64,000 nt of DNA from CAVPTL01 sp963708725 (GTDB lineage Bacteria > Actinomycetota > Thermoleophilia > Gaiellales > JAICJC01). Made by a program: the position numbers and the translations under genes. This document shows positions 39,538 to 48,149 of this stretch, piece after piece. The notes beneath the pieces were generated by a model. It made no database searches, had not been told where the DNA came from, and saw only the letters and a list, made by a program, of their open reading frames with translations. Positions within the stretch are counted from its first letter, which is position 1. Each line of letters opens with the position of its first letter. The stretch spans positions 310,001 through 374,000 of the forward strand of contig CAVPTL010000010.1 in NCBI GenBank assembly GCA_963708725.1. The letters run 5' to 3'.

Positions 39538-41459
39538 CGGATGGATCCCGGATCCGCGCCGTTCCCAAGCGCCGGTATCGCATCAGGAAAGCCGTAGTCA
39601 TACGGACCAGCCTGAATGGTGGGGATTTGCTCGAAATCGTATTCGGGGATGGGGACAGGCAGCTGGAACTCGAGGCCCCGCGACCTCCACGGATTCTGCG
39701 GGGACGGGATTCGCGCAATTGCGAGGGAGTAGACGAGATTCACGAGGAATACCAGCATTGAGGCGCCGAGGAGAAACGCCGACACACTGACCCAATCGTT
39801 GAGCGGTTGCAGGTGTGGAGCGTACGATGAGACCCGCCGAGGCATATCGAGCGCGCCGACGGCAAACAGCGGCAAGAACGTCGAGTTGAAGAAGATGAAG
39901 CTGCCCCAGAAGTGGATCTTTGCGAGCGTGTCGTTCAGTTGGATTCCGGTCATCGTCGGCAGCCAGTAGTAGAGGCCGCCGAAGAACGCAAACACGAGGC
40001 CACCCATGATGGTGTAGTGGAAATGCGCCATTACGAAGTAGCTGCCGTGGAGCGTCACATCGCTCGGTACGTCCGACAGATAGACGCCCGACAGCCCGCC
40101 GACCAGGAAGTTGAAAAGGAACGCGAGCGCCCACAGCATCGGTACCGAGTAGGTGATCTTTGCGCGCCAGACCGTGCCCATCGCGACCAGGAATATCAGT
40201 CCGGTCGGCACCGAGATCAGCTCGGTGGTGAGCATGTAGAAGGGGCGCAAGCTCGAGTTAATCCCACTCACGAACAGATGGTGCTGCCACACGGTGAAGC
40301 TCAGCAGCGTGACTCCGAGCAGGCCGGCAACCGCGACCCGATAGCCCCACAGCGGCTTTCGGCTAAACACGGGCAGGATCTCGAGCACGATGCCGAAGCC
40401 GGGCAGCGCCAGGATGTACACCTCCGGATGCCCGAAGAACCAAAACAGGTTTTCGAACAGGAACGGGCTACCCCCGGTCGCGGCGGTATAGAACGACGTA
40501 CTCGCAGTGCGGTCGAGCGCTTCCATCAGCAGCGCGGATACCAGCACGAGCGGAGCGAGCACCATCAGCGCCGCGGTCGACAGCATGCTCCACACAAAGA
40601 TTGGCAGCCGCCGCCAGTTCAGCCCCGGCGCGCGCATGTTCATGATCGTAACGATCAGGTTGAGGCCATTCAGCACCATGGCAACCGCGATCAGGCCGAA
40701 CGAGAAGATGTAGGAGTCCATGCCGGCATTGGCGACGGTGGCCAGCGACGGATACCCCGTCCAGCCCGTTGGGATGCCGCCGAAGTCGATTGCCGACATC
40801 AGGATCACACCCGCCAACGGCAGCAGCCAGAACGAGAGCGATTCGAGCCGCGGGAATGCCATCCGCCGCGATCCGATCATCAACGGCACGAGGAAGTGTC
40901 CGAGCGGCCCGACGATGATCGACGACGTCATCATGATCATCATCGTGCCGTGAAGCGTCACCACCGTCAGGTATTGACCGGGTGAGAACACCGGCGCGGA
41001 CGGTGACAGAAGCTCCGTGCGGATCAGCATTGCGTTGAGACCGCCGATGAAGAAGAACACGCCGATGCCGGCGAGGTACTGGAGTCCAATGACCTTGTGG
41101 TCGGTCGAGAGGCACAGGTACCGCAGCGGCCCGCCGGCGTGACGGTCATGACCGTCGGTTGGCGGCCGTCCGAGCGCGGCGGACGCCGGGTATGCCAGGA
41201 AGCCAAGCCCACCGAGCCAACCAACGGTCGCACCGGCGAATCCGAGGAGGATGGCGACGTCGTTCTGACCCATATCCCCGATGTAGGAGAGGTGCTCCCC
41301 GATCCGATCGCCGATCCACCAGCCGATCACGAACCCGATCACCGCAAGCACAAACGCGGTCACGATGTTCCCGCGCCTCCAAAACGAGGCGCCGGGCGGA
41401 GCCGTTGGCGGCGGCGGAGCGGGAACGCTTTCGCCCGGTGTCACCTGGAGATCCGTCAT
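39534..41459 (-). CDS. ctaD: Cytochrome c oxidase subunit I with N-terminal membrane extension
   Basis: A 641-aa catalytic subunit. Heme ligands lie in TLHGTMMIMM and AHFHYTIMGG, CuB ligands in FGHPEVYILALPGFG and WQHHLFVSG; the Glu of GHPEVY marks the A1-type proton path, and KVIGLQYL opens the usual core. Unlike most subunit I proteins it has about 110 extra residues first, with two predicted helices (IVTAFVLAVIGFVIGWWIG and VAILLGFAGATVGWLGGLGF). It reduces O2 to water and pumps protons. The ATG overlaps the subunit II stop. Confidence 0.95.
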   Translation of the reverse strand: MTDLQVTPGESVPAPPPPTAPPGASFWRRGNIVTAFVLAVIGFVIGWWIGDRIGEHLSYIGDMGQNDVAILLGFAGATVGWLGGLGFLAYPASAALGRPPTDGHDRHAGGPLRYLCLSTDHKVIGLQYLAGIGVFFFIGGLNAMLIRTELLSPSAPVFSPGQYLTVVTLHGTMMIMMTSSIIVGPLGHFLVPLMIGSRRMAFPRLESLSFWLLPLAGVILMSAIDFGGIPTGWTGYPSLATVANAGMDSYIFSFGLIAVAMVLNGLNLIVTIMNMRAPGLNWRRLPIFVWSMLSTAALMVLAPLVLVSALLMEALDRTASTSFYTAATGGSPFLFENLFWFFGHPEVYILALPGFGIVLEILPVFSRKPLWGYRVAVAGLLGVTLLSFTVWQHHLFVSGINSSLRPFYMLTTELISVPTGLIFLVAMGTVWRAKITYSVPMLWALAFLFNFLVGGLSGVYLSDVPSDVTLHGSYFVMAHFHYTIMGGLVFAFFGGLYYWLPTMTGIQLNDTLAKIHFWGSFIFFNSTFLPLFAVGALDMPRRVSSYAPHLQPLNDWVSVSAFLLGASMLVFLVNLVYSLAIARIPSPQNPWRSRGLEFQLPVPIPEYDFEQIPTIQAGPYDYGFPDAIPALGNGADPGSIR

Positions 41460-42316
41460 CCCGCTCTCCCGGTGGGATCGGGGAAGTAACTGTGGGCAAA
41501 CGGCGGCAAGAAGTGCGTCGCCGGGGCGTTGTGCAGTCGCTGAGCACGGATCCATCGCGCGAATCCGGCGTGGCTCAGCACGCTGCCGGTGGCAGCCATG
41601 GCGCCGTGCCACACCCCGCAGAGCTCCGCGCACCGGACGTTGAAGGTCGTCGGGCCGTGAGTTGTGACGTATGCAATGTTGTTCGCCCCCGGAACAGCGT
41701 CGGCCTTGACGCCAAGCTGATATGCCCAAAATGAATGAACCACGTCCAGTGACGTGACCATGAACTCGATGTTTCGGTGGGCGGGGAGCGCGAGCGCGAA
41801 CGTTTCGACGTCGCCGTACTGCGGGAAGCGATAGGTGAACTGCCACTGTTGGGCGATCACCTGAACCTGAAGAGTATTCGGGCCAGGGGTACCGCTTGGG
41901 TGCGGTCCCTGGCCGCCACCGGCGCCCGCCACGCTGGCCTGAGGGTTATAGAGAGCGTACGTGCCGTATCCCGCCAGGCAGAGGACGATCGCCACCGTGA
42001 TGATGAGCCAGGAGAGCTCGACACGTCCGTTGCCGATCATCGGGGGCCCGTCGTCCTCGCTCTCGCCCCGATCTCGAAACGTCGCGAGCGCGTATCCGAA
42101 GAAGACCCAGACTCCGGCAAGAATCGGAATCATCACCGCCGCCAACACGATGTTGGTCGTTGTCTGATCTGAGGCTTCGACGCTGGCGCGGCCGGGCGGC
42201 ATGTGCGGCCCGAGCAGGAAGAACAACGCTAACTCAGCGACCACGGCGAGGATCAACCAGACGACGACAACGGTGGTGATCGAGCCGTCGCTGGCGGCGT
42301 GCGGCTCAGACGACAT
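41456..42316 (-). CDS. ctaC: Cytochrome c oxidase subunit II
   Basis: A 286-aa subunit II. Two or three membrane helices (VVVVWLILAVVAELALFFLL, IVLAAVMIPILAGVWVFFGY, LSWLIITVAIVLCLAGYG) precede a cupredoxin domain with the CuA ligands His194 (VVHSFWAYQ) and Cys229, Glu231, Cys233, His237, Met240 in CAELCGVWHGAM. No fused cytochrome c domain, so this is an aa3-like rather than caa3 enzyme. The start overlaps the end of the preceding cupredoxin-like gene by 11 nt. Confidence 0.93.
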   Translation of the reverse strand: MSSEPHAASDGSITTVVVVWLILAVVAELALFFLLGPHMPPGRASVEASDQTTTNIVLAAVMIPILAGVWVFFGYALATFRDRGESEDDGPPMIGNGRVELSWLIITVAIVLCLAGYGTYALYNPQASVAGAGGGQGPHPSGTPGPNTLQVQVIAQQWQFTYRFPQYGDVETFALALPAHRNIEFMVTSLDVVHSFWAYQLGVKADAVPGANNIAYVTTHGPTTFNVRCAELCGVWHGAMAATGSVLSHAGFARWIRAQRLHNAPATHFLPPFAHSYFPDPTGRAG

Positions 42317-42944
42317 GCAGGAACCCATCCATGTAGCCAACGGTCTGCATCGGGCCGCCGTTCCCCATCAACCAACCGGCCGCGCACGGGACGAAGCACT
42401 GCCACCGATACCACCCCGCCTTGCCGGTGTGGAAGGTGAACGTCGTCACGGTGTGAGCTGCAGATAGCGGGCAAGGCGCCGCCACGGCGCACTGCTTCGG
42501 AGCATTGTCGGCCACGCCCTTGATCGGCACGCTGAGGCCGAGATCGGGGACGGAAAATGTGTGGGATACGAGGTCGGGGTTGAGCGCTGGCACACGCTGA
42601 CCATTCACTCGGATCCCTCCCACCAGTCCGCGCGGTTGTGACAGGAACGGATTACGCAATCCACTGTCACCGTCGAAGTTGATGATCACGACGTGCACGG
42701 TGGAATTCGCTGGCAACTGAAAGATCGTCGAATGCACCCACGCACCAGACTGGTTCTTCACCAGGTACGACACCCAGCTGGGATGGGGCGACTGACCGAA
42801 CGCCGCCACGGTCTGCAAAGTTAGCTGAGTGGTCGCACCGTTCGTGCTGGCGACAACTGTCTGTGGCAGCCCGAGGACGTAGCCAAAGAGGTACACGCCG
42901 ATCAGCAGCACCGCGAGCGCTGTGCCAATCAGAACTCCGACCAA
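42306..42944 (-). CDS. Membrane-anchored cupredoxin-like protein of the oxidase operon
   Basis: A 212-aa protein with one N-terminal helix (VLIGTALAVLLIGVYLFGYV) and an extracytoplasmic beta-rich domain. TVHVVIINFDGDSG, VSHTFSVPDLGLSVPI and the end HTGKAGWYRWQCFVPCAAGW with later GPMQTVGYMDGF recall cupredoxins: two Cys four residues apart, His and Met are placed much as in a CuA or blue-copper loop. It may carry electrons to, or copper for, subunit II, whose gene it overlaps. Start is TTG with GAGGG 7 nt upstream; no ATG or GTG is suitable. Confidence 0.75.
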   Translation of the reverse strand: MVGVLIGTALAVLLIGVYLFGYVLGLPQTVVASTNGATTQLTLQTVAAFGQSPHPSWVSYLVKNQSGAWVHSTIFQLPANSTVHVVIINFDGDSGLRNPFLSQPRGLVGGIRVNGQRVPALNPDLVSHTFSVPDLGLSVPIKGVADNAPKQCAVAAPCPLSAAHTVTTFTFHTGKAGWYRWQCFVPCAAGWLMGNGGPMQTVGYMDGFLHVV

Positions 42945-43064
42945 CCGTCGCCCTCTGCTCAGAATGTTCTCACCTCAGCTGCGGACTATCCACCGCGGCA
43001 CCGGTCAGGGCAAGCGCCGAACTGCAACTGTCATCGAGAATTCATGTGGCCCGGCGCCGCCGCC

Positions 43065-43093
43065 TTGGCACGGCTGTCCGAGTTTGCAATACT
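43065..43093 (+). promoter_or_regulatory. Promoter of the response regulator gene
   Basis: TTGGCA (43065-43070), 17-bp spacer, AATACT (43088-43093). The start would be near 43100, just before GGAGGG and the ATG at 43114. Confidence 0.55.
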
Positions 43094-43113
43094 CGGGCGA
43101 GGAGGGATCCGCG

Positions 43114-43788
43114 ATGCGAATACTTATCGTCGAAGACGAGCACCTGATCGCACGCTTCCTCGAGCGGGGGCTGCGGTCGGAGGGTTACACCGTTGCACTT
43201 GCTGAGGATGGTGTCGCGGCCATACACCAACTGACAGACGGGGAGTGGGATCTGCTCATCCTCGATCTCATGTTGCCCAACCGCGACGGGTTCGAGGTGC
43301 TTCGCGAGATCTCCGACCGCAAGCTGAGCATTCCGGTGATGGTGCTGTCAGCCCGCCGTGCCGTCGAGACCAAGATCGCCGCGCTCGACGCAGGCGCAAG
43401 CGACTACCTCGACAAGCCATTCGTGTTGGATGAGCTGCTGGCGAGGGTGCGGGCCCAGCTTCGCCGCGAGCCGGCAGCTGCGGGAGAGGCCGGGCCGGAC
43501 ACCACCCAGCGAGGATTTACCCTCGACGACCGCCGGCACGAACTCGAGCTGCTCGACGGACGCAGGGTGGCGTTGTCCGAGCGTGAGTTCGCGCTCCTGG
43601 AGTACCTCGGACGATCACCGAACCAGATCGTGTCGCGTGAGCGGATCCTCAACGCTGTCTGGCAGTACCAGTTCGATCCTCGCTCCAACGTCGTCGACGT
43701 GTACGTCGGGCGCCTACGGCGCAAGCTCGAGCCCGGCGTTCGCATCGAGACGGTGCGCGGTGGCGGGTACCGGCTGCTCGCTGGTTGA
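43114..43788 (+). CDS. OmpR/PhoB-family response regulator
   Basis: A 224-aa two-domain regulator. Receiver: acidic pocket in RILIVEDEHL, phospho-acceptor Asp in LLILDLMLPNRDG (about 52), Lys in DYLDKPF (about 101). DNA-binding winged helix: ALSEREFALLEYLGRSPNQI and NVVDVYVGRLRRKLEPG. Start from GGAGGG 7 nt upstream. It is convergent with its likely sensor kinase and their 3' ends overlap. Position beside the oxidase operon suggests a redox, oxygen or copper signal, unproven. Confidence 0.93.
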   Translation: MRILIVEDEHLIARFLERGLRSEGYTVALAEDGVAAIHQLTDGEWDLLILDLMLPNRDGFEVLREISDRKLSIPVMVLSARRAVETKIAALDAGASDYLDKPFVLDELLARVRAQLRREPAAAGEAGPDTTQRGFTLDDRRHELELLDGRRVALSEREFALLEYLGRSPNQIVSRERILNAVWQYQFDPRSNVVDVYVGRLRRKLEPGVRIETVRGGGYRLLAG

Positions 43789-44859
43789 CCGAAATCCGGG
43801 GAGCACCACGATCACTCGAGTTCCTTGACCCGGGCTCCCCGAGAGCGACACCGTACCGCCATGGGCAGTCACGACCGCACGCACGATCGAAAGCCCGAGG
43901 CCCGCTCCACCGAGCTGTCGATTGCGACCTCGATCGACCCGGTAGAAGCGATCGAAAACTCGGGAGTGAGCCTCCGGGGGCACCCCGTCCCCATCATCGG
44001 TCACGCTCAACTCGAGCCGGTCTCCCACAGCGTCGGCGCCGATTGCAATCGTCCCGCCTGGCTGCGTGTGGCGAACCGCGTTCTCGAGCATCGCGTCCAT
44101 CGCCAGCATCATGCGATCGCGATCGAGCGGGATGGTGCCCGGGGTGATTGCACTCAGTCGCCAGTTACGCCCACCGGTGGCGTCCCAGCGGTGAAACAGC
44201 TCCTGGAGGAATCCCGTTATCGGCTCTGGAACCGGGATCACGAACCCGGGAGTGGACGCGCTCTCGAGCAGGAGCAGTCGGCCGATAACCCTATCCATCC
44301 GGTCGAGCTCGCCGATTGTCACCGTGACGGCGTCGTCGATGTCGGCCTGTGAAGGTTGCGGTAGCCGCTGTAGCACCTCGAGGTGGCCCCGGCCGATGGT
44401 GATGGGCGTAAGCAGCTCGTGTGAGGCATCGGAGACGAAGCCACGTTGACGGTCAAGATTGTCGCGCAGGTCGACTGCCAGACGCTCCGCGGTCGAGGTG
44501 GCCTGCTGACGACGACGGACGTGAAACACCATCGCCAGAAACATGAGCGTCATCAGTGGCACCTCGGTGAGCTCCGCCCAGTCCTCGCGGCCCGCGTGGA
44601 TCGCCAACAACGTCATCAGAGCCGTGGAGATCGCCACAAAGGTGATGCCCGCCACGACCCGCCCGGCCCGCCAAGCACGGAATCCATAGAGAATTGTGAA
44701 ACTGACGTAGACGAAGTGAAACGGCACCGTCTCGAGCCCGTGTGGCCCGTCGAGTTCAACCAGCGCCGCCATCGCGGCCAGGTTGGCGATTGCGAACACC
44801 AACCACGCGTAGTCGATCCGATCGCCGACGAACAGCCACGGCGGGAAAATCCGCTGCAT
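43714..44859 (-). CDS. Sensor histidine kinase
   Basis: A 381-aa membrane kinase. Four N-terminal helices (YAWLVFAIANLAAMAAL, VPFHFVYVSFTILYGF, VVAGITFVAISTALMTLLA, VPLMTLMFLAMVFHV) with no extracytoplasmic sensor domain, then the phospho-His segment SDASHELLTPITIGRGHLEV and an ATPase domain with N-box ENAVRH, G1 DDGDGV and G2 GGAGLGLSIV. The helix-only sensor could detect membrane or quinone state. It overlaps the 3' end of the response regulator by 75 bp on the other strand. Confidence 0.9.
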   Translation of the reverse strand: MQRIFPPWLFVGDRIDYAWLVFAIANLAAMAALVELDGPHGLETVPFHFVYVSFTILYGFRAWRAGRVVAGITFVAISTALMTLLAIHAGREDWAELTEVPLMTLMFLAMVFHVRRRQQATSTAERLAVDLRDNLDRQRGFVSDASHELLTPITIGRGHLEVLQRLPQPSQADIDDAVTVTIGELDRMDRVIGRLLLLESASTPGFVIPVPEPITGFLQELFHRWDATGGRNWRLSAITPGTIPLDRDRMMLAMDAMLENAVRHTQPGGTIAIGADAVGDRLELSVTDDGDGVPPEAHSRVFDRFYRVDRGRNRQLGGAGLGLSIVRAVVTAHGGTVSLSGSPGQGTRVIVVLPGFRSTSEQPVPATAHRLDANAGLELAP

Positions 44860-44956
44860 GCCGCCAAGGCTACCGCCGATGCGGCGACACTGTAAAGGGC
44901 GCACAGGCCGGATCTCGAACTTCGTTCGGGTCATGGCGGCAAGGCCACCGCCCCGC

Positions 44957-45721
44957 TCACGGCGTGCGCATGTTGAGCTCGTTACCCCAGTGGCTCTCGA
45001 GCGTGAGCGGGTACCGGTCGGCGCGGATCAGTCCGCGGGAGTACTCGACCACCTCACCGGAGACGTCGGAGGTCTTGGTGGCGATCTCGACCACGGGCGC
45101 GCCTGGCTCAAGCTCGAGCAACTTCGCGTCACGCACGGTCGGCTTCACGGCGTTGACCTCGCCGACCGCGCGAACGTAGACGATCCCGTGGGCCTTGACG
45201 AAGTCGCGGAGGGATCCCGTCGGATTCCTGACCTCCGCCTCGTTTTCGAGCAAGAAGGCGAACTTTGGAAGCGGGAAGTAGTTGTTGAAGACGACCATGG
45301 GGAGTGCGTTGCCCGAGCGCACCTCGAAGACGCGCACCACGTCGACCCCAGCCAGCTCGGGAACGAACACACGGCTCGCGATGGGCACGGTGGTGCGCTC
45401 GAGCGCGATCACACGGCGTGAGTGCTCGATTCCCCGAGCGGCCAGGTCGGCACTGAAGCTCAAGAACCCGTGCATGCCGAGCACCATGTTGGGGCGGCGC
45501 GCGAATGTCCCGCGTCCCGGGTATCGCACCAGGAGCCCGTCGCGCACCAGGTCGGCGAGAGCCTGGCGCACCGTCGAGCGGCTCAGGTGGTATTGCTCCT
45601 GCAGCTCGGCCTCGGTTGGAAGCGGCTCGTCCGCTCCCCACCGGCCGTCGTCAATGGCATCCCGCAACACCTCGCGAAGCTGGACGTACAACGGAACCCC
45701 GCGAATGTTCTCGAGTTGCAT
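44957..45721 (-). CDS. GntR-family (HutC subfamily) transcriptional regulator
   Basis: A 254-aa regulator. N-terminal winged helix: PLYVQLREVLRDAIDDGRWG, LPTEAELQEQYHLSRSTVRQ and LVRYPGRGTFA; C-terminal UTRA effector domain (ASRVFVPELAGVDVVRVFEV onward, with VEIATKT and YSRGLIRADRY). HutC-type regulators bind sugar phosphates or amino acids and recognise TGT-N4-ACA-like operators. Such motifs occur at 47349, 48966, 54549 and 58434. It lies 72 nt after the FGGY kinase on the same strand, probably cotranscribed. Confidence 0.9.
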   Translation of the reverse strand: MQLENIRGVPLYVQLREVLRDAIDDGRWGADEPLPTEAELQEQYHLSRSTVRQALADLVRDGLLVRYPGRGTFARRPNMVLGMHGFLSFSADLAARGIEHSRRVIALERTTVPIASRVFVPELAGVDVVRVFEVRSGNALPMVVFNNYFPLPKFAFLLENEAEVRNPTGSLRDFVKAHGIVYVRAVGEVNAVKPTVRDAKLLELEPGAPVVEIATKTSDVSGEVVEYSRGLIRADRYPLTLESHWGNELNMRTP

Positions 45722-45793
45722 TCAGTCTCCGACGTCGATGGGCGTTACACCCAACCCAGCGGGGGCTGGACCGACACTAGGATAGTTGAACCC

Positions 45794-47332
45794 TCACGCG
45801 ACCCCCGATGGATCGGACAGATCGGCGAGCCGGTGGGAAACGGGGGCCAGCACATCCACCAGGTGTGTGTACACCTGGTAAAGCTCGTCGTAGGTGGACA
45901 CGGCCGCCGGATCTGGCGTCACCACTGACGTGGGAGCCGCCATATCGCGTGCTGCGGCGTGGAAATCGGCGAATACCCCAGCTCCGACTCCGGCGATCAT
46001 GGCCGCTCCTCGCGCCGTCGTGTCGGGATCGTCGACGACCTCCACCGGCCGGCCGATCACGTCGGCCCGGATCCGCGTCCACACCGCGTTCCTGGTGCCC
46101 CCACCGGTCATCACGACGCGCTCGGTCGTCTGTCCCATCCCAACGGCCAGCGTCTCGAGCGACGCCCTGCTCTGGTAACACAGCCCCTCGTAGACGGCGC
46201 GTGTGAGCCGCCGCCGGTCGGTGGTGTTGGTGAGCCCGACAAATGCACCCCGCGCCCGCTCGTCCAGGATCGGCCCGAAGCTCCCGAACACATGCGGCAC
46301 GAACATCACGCCGCCGGCCCCCGCGCTCACCGCAGCCGCATCGGCCACGATTTGCTCCCACGATCCAGCATCGCTCGCGGATGACACCGCCGGGTACATC
46401 TGCGCGCGGTACCACTCGGTAACGTCGCCGGACAGATTCTCGACTCGAACATTCCAGCGGCCCGATGCCACGTGGGGGTCGCAGATCGCGGCGGTGCGCT
46501 CGAGTACCGGGCCGGTCTCGGGTGCCTCGCTGCACATCACCGTGCACTCCCACGTCCCGGTGATGATCGCCGCCGCGCCGGGGTCGAGGATCCCGGCGCC
46601 GTACGCGCCTGACACGAAGTCGGCGCCGCCGACGATCACGGGTGTCCCCCTGGCCAGACCCGTCGCCTCCGCCGCCGCGTGAGTGACCGTGCCGAGAACC
46701 TCGCCTGCTGGCCGGGGCCGTGCCAGGATCTCGGGACGCAGCCCGTAGGCATCCAGGAAGTCACCGCGATACTCGAGCGTGTGCTGGTCAAACACCGTGC
46801 TTTGGGAAGCCATCGACGTCCCCACAGCCATCTCACCTGTCAACCGGAACGCGGCGTAGTCACCGGAATAGAGCCAGTGCGCGAACGATGTCGGGTAGCC
46901 CGGAGCATTGCGCCTCAACCAGCTGATCCAGGCCGGTGGATAGATCGGGTTCACCCGGTTCCCGGTCGCCCGAAAGACGGCCGAATCGTCGAGTTCGCGC
47001 ACCATCCCCGACAGAGGATCGGGCGGATTGATCCAGGCGACGGCGGGATAGAGCGGCCGGCCGTCGGAGGCAAGCGGCACTCCGACGAGGCCGAGCTCGA
47101 CGATTGCAAGAGCGTCGATGGCGACCGGGGCACGCCCGCAAACGTCTCGCAAGAGCTCACATGCTCGTGCCCACAGCGCATCGGCCGGCCAGATCTCGGC
47201 GGCACAGCCACCGATGGTCGCCTGCTCGAGAGGCGTCTCCACGGCTGCCGCCGCCAGCTTTGCACCCCGCTCGTCAAACAGCACAGCCTTCAGAGTGGTC
47301 GTACCGAAGTCGATTCCCAGGAGTGCCGGCAC
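45794..47332 (-). CDS. FGGY-family carbohydrate kinase
   Basis: A 512-aa sugar kinase. N-domain phosphate motif LLGIDFGTTTLKAVLFDE (about 4-21); FGGY-region GGADFVSGAYGAGI and C-domain ATP motif VVMTGGGTRNAVWTRIRADV with GRPVEVVDDPDTTARGAAMI. It is closest in style to xylulose/AI-2 (LsrK-like) kinases; substrate not predictable. The promoter TTGACC-17-TAGTGT ends so that transcription would start at the GTG itself, so the message looks leaderless; a TGT-N4-ACA operator lies in the spacer. An SDR is divergent from it and an LsrF-type aldolase is nearby. Confidence 0.9.
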   Translation of the reverse strand: MPALLGIDFGTTTLKAVLFDERGAKLAAAAVETPLEQATIGGCAAEIWPADALWARACELLRDVCGRAPVAIDALAIVELGLVGVPLASDGRPLYPAVAWINPPDPLSGMVRELDDSAVFRATGNRVNPIYPPAWISWLRRNAPGYPTSFAHWLYSGDYAAFRLTGEMAVGTSMASQSTVFDQHTLEYRGDFLDAYGLRPEILARPRPAGEVLGTVTHAAAEATGLARGTPVIVGGADFVSGAYGAGILDPGAAAIITGTWECTVMCSEAPETGPVLERTAAICDPHVASGRWNVRVENLSGDVTEWYRAQMYPAVSSASDAGSWEQIVADAAAVSAGAGGVMFVPHVFGSFGPILDERARGAFVGLTNTTDRRRLTRAVYEGLCYQSRASLETLAVGMGQTTERVVMTGGGTRNAVWTRIRADVIGRPVEVVDDPDTTARGAAMIAGVGAGVFADFHAAARDMAAPTSVVTPDPAAVSTYDELYQVYTHLVDVLAPVSHRLADLSDPSGVA

Positions 47333-47338
47333 CGCGCC

Positions 47339-47367
47339 ACACTAGCAATGTCCGAACAATCGGTCAA
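47339..47367 (-). promoter_or_regulatory. Promoter of the FGGY kinase gene, leaderless
   Basis: Minus strand TTGACC (47367-47362), 17-bp spacer, TAGTGT (47344-47339). The expected +1 is at about 47332, the first base of the GTG start. Confidence 0.65.
47349..47358. promoter_or_regulatory. GntR-type operator, site A (kinase/SDR divergent promoters)
   Basis: TGTCCGAACA, reverse complement TGTTCGGACA. It lies between the -35 and -10 of the kinase promoter and upstream of the TAGTCT -10-like box of the SDR gene. It matches sites at 54549 (TGTACGGACA) and 58434 (AGTACGGACA). Confidence 0.65.
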
Positions 47368-47387
47368 GGTGATAGTCTGTGCCGGAA

Positions 47388-48149
47388 ATGCGGCGATTTG
47401 AGGGACATGTAGTTGTTGTTACGGGCGCCGGCGGGGGGATCGGAGCCGCCTCGGCACAACGCTTTGCTGGCGAAGGCGCCACGGTCTACGTGACCGACGT
47501 CGACGGCGCTAAGGCCGAATCAGTCGCGGCAGCGCTCATCGCCCAGGGCCAGAGCGCACAGTCGATGGTGGTCGACGTCACCGACGCCGACGGCACCCGC
47601 AACGCGTTCACAGAGATCGCCGAGGCGAACGACGGCATCGACGTCGTCCACGCGCACGCGGGCATCCTGCTGCCCGCCCCGGTCGGTGAGGAGACGGTCG
47701 AACGCTTCGAGCGCACGATGGCCGTCAACGTCACCGGGATGTTTGTGACCGTGCAGGCTGCCCTGCCCGGCCTCAAGCGCAAGGACACCGCCGCGGTGGT
47801 GCTCACCGGCTCGACTGCGGGCATGGTCGCCGAGCCGGACTTCCTGGGCTACTGCACGTCCAAGGCAGCGGTCAACCACATGACCCGCCAGCTCGCCCTC
47901 GACCTGGTCAACTCGCGGATACGCGTGAACGCTGTCTGCCCTGGATGGATCGACACCGAGTTCAACAGCGACCTCATCGCAGGCTGGTCGGAGCAGGAGC
48001 TGGCCGCCGAGGTCAGCGGCGCCGTCCCGATGGGGCGTCAGGGCACCGCCGCCGAAGTGGCCGCCGCCGTCGCCTTTCTCGCCTCCGCAGATGCCTCGTA
48101 CATCACCGGAGCCACGTTGGTGGTCGACGGCGGCATCACCATCCGCTAA
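47388..48149 (+). CDS. Short-chain dehydrogenase/reductase
   Basis: A 253-aa classical SDR with TGAGGGIG (about 12-19), the catalytic Ser in LTGSTAGMV, Tyr-x3-Lys as YCTSK (about 157-161), PGWIDTEF and the C-terminal GATLVVDGG. HAHAG replaces the usual NNAG. It may oxidise a sugar, polyol or lactol before phosphorylation by the divergent kinase. ATG 47388 gives the usual MRRFEGHVVVVTG opening; a GTG 9 nt earlier is possible but falls right after the -10-like TAGTCT (47373-47378). The 3' end overlaps the convergent aldolase gene by 4 nt. Confidence 0.88.
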   Translation: MRRFEGHVVVVTGAGGGIGAASAQRFAGEGATVYVTDVDGAKAESVAAALIAQGQSAQSMVVDVTDADGTRNAFTEIAEANDGIDVVHAHAGILLPAPVGEETVERFERTMAVNVTGMFVTVQAALPGLKRKDTAAVVLTGSTAGMVAEPDFLGYCTSKAAVNHMTRQLALDLVNSRIRVNAVCPGWIDTEFNSDLIAGWSEQELAAEVSGAVPMGRQGTAAEVAAAVAFLASADASYITGATLVVDGGITIR

